From NCBI RefSeq assembly GCF_009834345.1, contig NZ_CP035042.1, forward strand, positions 2,356,001-2,420,000: a DNA stretch of 64,000 bases, read 5' to 3'. Source of the DNA: Billgrantia tianxiuensis. Its GTDB lineage: Bacteria > Pseudomonadota > Gammaproteobacteria > Pseudomonadales > Halomonadaceae. The translations under genes were made by a program, and so were the position numbers. The notes under the pieces were generated by a model. The model was not told the DNA's origin. It ran no database searches and worked only from the letters and a program-made list of their open reading frames with translations. Position 1 is the stretch's first letter, and each line of letters opens with the position of its first letter. This document shows, in pieces, positions 61,318 to 64,000 of this stretch.

Positions 61318-61331
61318 GGGTAAACCTCTCT

Positions 61332-61366
61332 GGCTACGGGCTACGGGCTACGGGCTACGGGCTACG
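61332..61366. repeat. tandem heptamer (GGCTACG x5)
   Basis: Five perfect tandem copies of GGCTACG fill the gap between the second yjiH and aruI, just upstream of the aruI start. The unit is seven bases, so copy-number change would alter spacing but not the reading of either gene. Confidence 0.85.
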
Positions 61367-61401
61367 AACTGCTCGATGCTCGAAGACCGTTGCTTGCGGT
61401 A

Positions 61402-62784
61402 TCAAAAGAAGAAAGTGTGGGCCATGAAGGCAATGATCGGCAGCGTGATGGCGGTGCGCAGCATGAAGATGGCCACCAGCTCCCACAGCTTGAGCGGGAT
61501 CTTCGACTTGAGCAGCAACGCGCCGATTTCCGACATATAGATCAACTGGGTCAGCGACAGGCAGGCGATGACGAAGCGGGTCAGCTCACTCTCGATGTTG
61601 GTTGCCAGTACCGCCGGCAGGAACATGTCGGCGAAACCCACCAGGGTGGCGGGAGCGGCGGCTTCTGCCTCGGGAATGCGCAGCAGTTCCAGCACCGGCA
61701 CCATGGGGTAGGAGAGCCAGGTGAAGAGCGGCGTGAACTCGGCCAGGATCAGCGCCACGGTACCGATGGCGAACACCAGCGGCAAAAGGGCGAGGAAGAT
61801 GTCGGCGACGTTGAACAGTGCGTTACGCGCCAGTTCCCTGGGGCCGGGTGCATGTTCGGCACGACGTACGGCCTGGGTCAGGCTGTAGCGCAGCAGGCCC
61901 ATCTCCTCGGTGCGTTTCTCGGCCAGCTGACAGCCCACCGGCTCGTAGTAGGTGTTCGGCTTGCGCGACAGCGGCGGCAGGCGCGGCACGATTACCGCGG
62001 CGATCAGTCCGGCGACCACCACGGTGAAATAGAACTGCACGAACATATGGTTGATGTCGACGAAGCTGGTGATCAGCAGGCTGAAGGCGATCGAGACGAT
62101 GGAGAAGTTGGTGGCGATCACCGCCGCCTCGCGACGATTGTAATAGCCTTTTTCGTACTGCTGGGTGGTGATCAGCACGCCGACCGTGCCCGAGCCCATC
62201 CATGAGGCGGTGGCGTCGATGGCGCTGCGGCCGGGCAGGTTGAAGATGGCTCGGAAGGGCTTGCGCACCAGGCTGCCGATGAACTCCATGAAGCCGAATT
62301 CGACCAGGAACGGCAGCAACAGGGCGGCGAAGAAGAAGAAGGTCAGCAGCACCGGGGCCAGGTCGTTGAGCATCACGCCTCCGGTGAACGAGGCGGTGAC
62401 GAACTCGGGGCCGAACTGGAAGAAGGTCATCAGGGCGAAGGCGGCCCCCAGGATACGCATGCCGAACCACACCGGTCCGACGTGGAACATGTCGCGCAGC
62501 ACGCCTTTCTCGGCCCAGCCCGGGCGGGCCAGCTTGACCCAGCTGGTGGCCAGGACCGAGAGCACCAGCACGACCACGGCGATGGCCGGCAGGGCGCCAG
62601 CGAGCAGCGCCTTGAGACCGTCGGCCATTAGCCCCATGCCGATGTTGATGGTGTCGCCGACCTGGAACGGAATCAGGAACAGGCCGACACCGAGCGCGGA
62701 GGGAAGCAGGAATTTCAGCAGGCTGCCGCGCTCGAAAGGCGCCTGGGCGGCAGCGTTTCGCTGGGTGGTATCAGTGGAGGACAT
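61402..62784 (-). CDS. YjiH-family membrane protein (guanidinobutyrate-linked)
   Basis: The 460-residue protein has about ten transmembrane helices and YjiH nucleoside-recognition segments (PGRSAIDATASWMGSGTVG, about 187-205; ATLVGFADMFLPAVLATNIE, about 380-399). It is paralogous to the hut-linked YjiH at 42225. It lies between gbuA and aruI on the same strand, so it may import 4-guanidinobutyrate, arginine or a related compound. This is inferred from position; no YjiH substrate is known to me. Confidence 0.8.
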   Translation of the reverse strand: MSSTDTTQRNAAAQAPFERGSLLKFLLPSALGVGLFLIPFQVGDTINIGMGLMADGLKALLAGALPAIAVVVLVLSVLATSWVKLARPGWAEKGVLRDMFHVGPVWFGMRILGAAFALMTFFQFGPEFVTASFTGGVMLNDLAPVLLTFFFFAALLLPFLVEFGFMEFIGSLVRKPFRAIFNLPGRSAIDATASWMGSGTVGVLITTQQYEKGYYNRREAAVIATNFSIVSIAFSLLITSFVDINHMFVQFYFTVVVAGLIAAVIVPRLPPLSRKPNTYYEPVGCQLAEKRTEEMGLLRYSLTQAVRRAEHAPGPRELARNALFNVADIFLALLPLVFAIGTVALILAEFTPLFTWLSYPMVPVLELLRIPEAEAAAPATLVGFADMFLPAVLATNIESELTRFVIACLSLTQLIYMSEIGALLLKSKIPLKLWELVAIFMLRTAITLPIIAFMAHTFFF

Positions 62785-62822
62785 GGGGTTTCCCTTTGGG
62801 TTGTCGTTGTAGGATCAGGTGG

Positions 62823-62905
62823 TGTCGGGTCAATCGCGACGCTTGTGTCAGTCGCGGCTCTCTTGTGTCAATCGCGGCTCTCTTGTGTCAGTCGCGACGC
62901 TTCAC
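62823..62905. repeat. direct repeats of the gbuA stop-codon region
   Basis: A 20-base unit, TGTGTCARTCGCGGCTCTCT, is present twice (62844-62863 and 62864-62883). Partial copies flank it on each side, the last being the real gbuA terminus. Every copy contains CGCGAYTGA on the minus strand, so the stop-codon context is reiterated about four times downstream of gbuA. Confidence 0.8.
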
Positions 62906-63838
62906 GCCGGGCAGGGCGCAGAGCATTTCGTAGAGCAGGGTGGCGCCCATCAGCGCTGTGTTGCCGCTCGGGTCGTAGGGCGGCGAGACCTCGACCAGGT
63001 CGCCGCCGACGATGTTGAGCCCGGCGGTGCCGCGCACGATCTCCAGCCCCTGGGCCGAGGTCAGCCCGCCCATCTCGACGGTGCCGGTGCCGGGAGCCAC
63101 GGAGGGGTCGAGGCCGTCGATATCGAAGGTGACATAGACCGGCGTGTCGCCCATCTGCTCGCGCACTTCCGCCATCAGCGGCTCGAGCGAGCGATACCAG
63201 CACGCTTCGGCGGTGACTACGCGGAAGCCCTGCTGGCGGCACCAGTCGAAGTCCTCGGCGGCGTAGCCGGTGCCGCGCAGGCCGATCTGCACCACCTTGC
63301 CGTGGGCCAGCAGCCCTTCCTCCTGGGCGCGTCGGAATGGCGTGCCGTGGGCGATGGGTTCGCCGAACATGTGCTCGTTGACGTCGGCATGGGCGTCGAT
63401 ATGGATCAGCCCCACCGGACCGTGCCTCTTGGCGATGGCGCGCAGAATCGGCAGGGTGATCACATGGTCGCCGCCCAGCGTCAGCGGTGTGCAGCCATGG
63501 CCGAGCACCTCGTCGTAGAAGGCGCTGATGATGTCCACCGTCTTGGGCAGATGAAAGGTATTGATCGGCACGTCGCCGATGTCGGCCACCTGCAGGCTGT
63601 CGAAGGGCGCGGCGCGGGTGGCCATGTTGTAGGGGCGCAGCATGCGCGACTCGTCGCGGATCTGGCGCGGGCCCAGGCGCGTGCCGGGACGATTTGAGGT
63701 GGCGATGTCCAGCGGTACGCCGATGAAGGCCACGTCGAGACCTGCGGCGGTAGGCTGGGTGGGCAGGCGCATCATGGTGGCGGGTCCGCCGAAGCGCGGC
63801 ATCTCGTTGCCGCCGAGCGGCTGGTTGAAGTCGGGCAT
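62888..63838 (-). CDS. gbuA: guanidinobutyrase (agmatinase-family ureohydrolase)
   Basis: GbuA hydrolyses 4-guanidinobutyrate to GABA and urea. The 316-residue protein has the manganese ligands in GGDHVITLP (about 121-129), HIDAHADVNEH (about 145-155) and FDIDGLDPSVAPGTGT (about 235-250), plus SNRPGTRLGPRQIRDESR (about 48-65) near the active site. Agmatinase is the alternative, but the neighbouring aruI and aldehyde dehydrogenase produce 4-guanidinobutyrate, favouring GbuA. It is the first gene of the cluster. Confidence 0.87.
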   Translation of the reverse strand: MPDFNQPLGGNEMPRFGGPATMMRLPTQPTAAGLDVAFIGVPLDIATSNRPGTRLGPRQIRDESRMLRPYNMATRAAPFDSLQVADIGDVPINTFHLPKTVDIISAFYDEVLGHGCTPLTLGGDHVITLPILRAIAKRHGPVGLIHIDAHADVNEHMFGEPIAHGTPFRRAQEEGLLAHGKVVQIGLRGTGYAAEDFDWCRQQGFRVVTAEACWYRSLEPLMAEVREQMGDTPVYVTFDIDGLDPSVAPGTGTVEMGGLTSAQGLEIVRGTAGLNIVGGDLVEVSPPYDPSGNTALMGATLLYEMLCALPGVKRRD

Positions 63839-63947
63839 GGTCGGCTCCTTGCGTAACGTTGGGTCTGTGAACGTCTCTCTCCTGCATATAGCAGCTTTCG
63901 TGCCAACCCCGTGCGGCCCGCCATCATGGGATTTTGCCGCGCCATGC

Positions 63948-63997
63948 GATGCATGATTGAATCGCCATCGCCGTTCATGTGATGCATGATTGAATCG
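63948..63997. promoter_or_regulatory. paired 17-base direct repeats upstream of gbuA
   Basis: GATGCATGATTGAATCG occurs at 63948-63964 and 63981-63997, 33 bases apart, close to three helical turns. It lies about 110 bases before the gbuA start. Each copy contains the palindrome ATGCAT, so it may be a double operator for a regulator of the gbuA cluster that lies beyond the window. Confidence 0.5.
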
Positions 63998-64000
63998 AGA

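Overview
The window is a high-GC proteobacterial chromosome segment. Gene content and protein style (caa3-type oxidase, TRAP and BCCT transporters, gapdh-arsJ, orphan T6SS island, HutC-controlled hut operon) point to a gammaproteobacterium, most likely Halomonadaceae (Halomonas-like). This taxonomic call is inferred from gene content; no rRNA is present.

Layout. (1) 1-2650: a visibly AT-rich end of an integron cassette array, with the 3' part of a P-loop ATPase gene, an attC site, a complete cassette encoding a TIR/SEFIR-domain protein, and a second attC. (2) 2727-13012: a lipoprotein, a quinone oxidoreductase/LysR pair bracketed by a duplicated guaD 3' end, then a purine-catabolic block guaD-xdhC-xdhB-xdhA on the minus strand. 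A divergent RutR-like TetR gene follows, with a RutR-type palindrome between it and xdhA. (3) 13167-20405: an orphan type VI secretion island, read on the minus strand as hcp, vgrG, a DUF4123 adaptor, a DUF3304 small protein, a Tle1-like effector and a DUF6708-like membrane protein. Upstream of hcp are three helically phased palindromes. (4) 20489-22746: gapdh-arsJ arsenate detoxification. (5) 22818-31707: hrpB, two tandem PMA1/Mna-like P-type ATPases, ychJ. (6) 31728-44326: a histidine-utilisation region. One minus-strand operon reads hutI-hutG-hutU-BCCT transporter-MIO-less lyase-hutH-antiporter; a YjiH membrane protein diverges from it, and the GntR repressor HutC follows. Two TGTATATACA operators lie between hutI and yjiH. 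(7) 44694-50310: a DUF1269-like protein and a caa3-type cytochrome oxidase operon. (8) 50463-54682: small housekeeping and hypothetical genes. (9) 54759-57553: a TRAP transporter. (10) 57696-63838: a GNAT gene and a 2-ketoarginine/4-guanidinobutyrate catabolic cluster (gbuA, a second YjiH, aruI, aldehyde dehydrogenase).

The strongest candidate for something undescribed is the BCCT/lyase pair inside the hut operon. The lyase is a histidine ammonia-lyase homologue from which the Ala-Ser-Gly triad that makes the MIO cofactor is deleted, and the catalytic-tyrosine position is Leu. With a betaine-type transporter beside it, this suggests elimination of trimethylamine from a histidine betaine (hercynine or ergothioneine), with the product passed to urocanate hydratase. 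The second candidate is the integron-borne TIR/SEFIR cassette, probably an anti-phage or abortive-infection gene.

A caution on quality: ten genes are interrupted by eleven apparent single-base deletions, nearly all in short G/C runs. In every case, adding back the missing base or bases gives a whole number of codons and a family-typical protein. I read these as sequencing or assembly errors and give the joined coordinates. No tRNA, rRNA or CRISPR array was seen.
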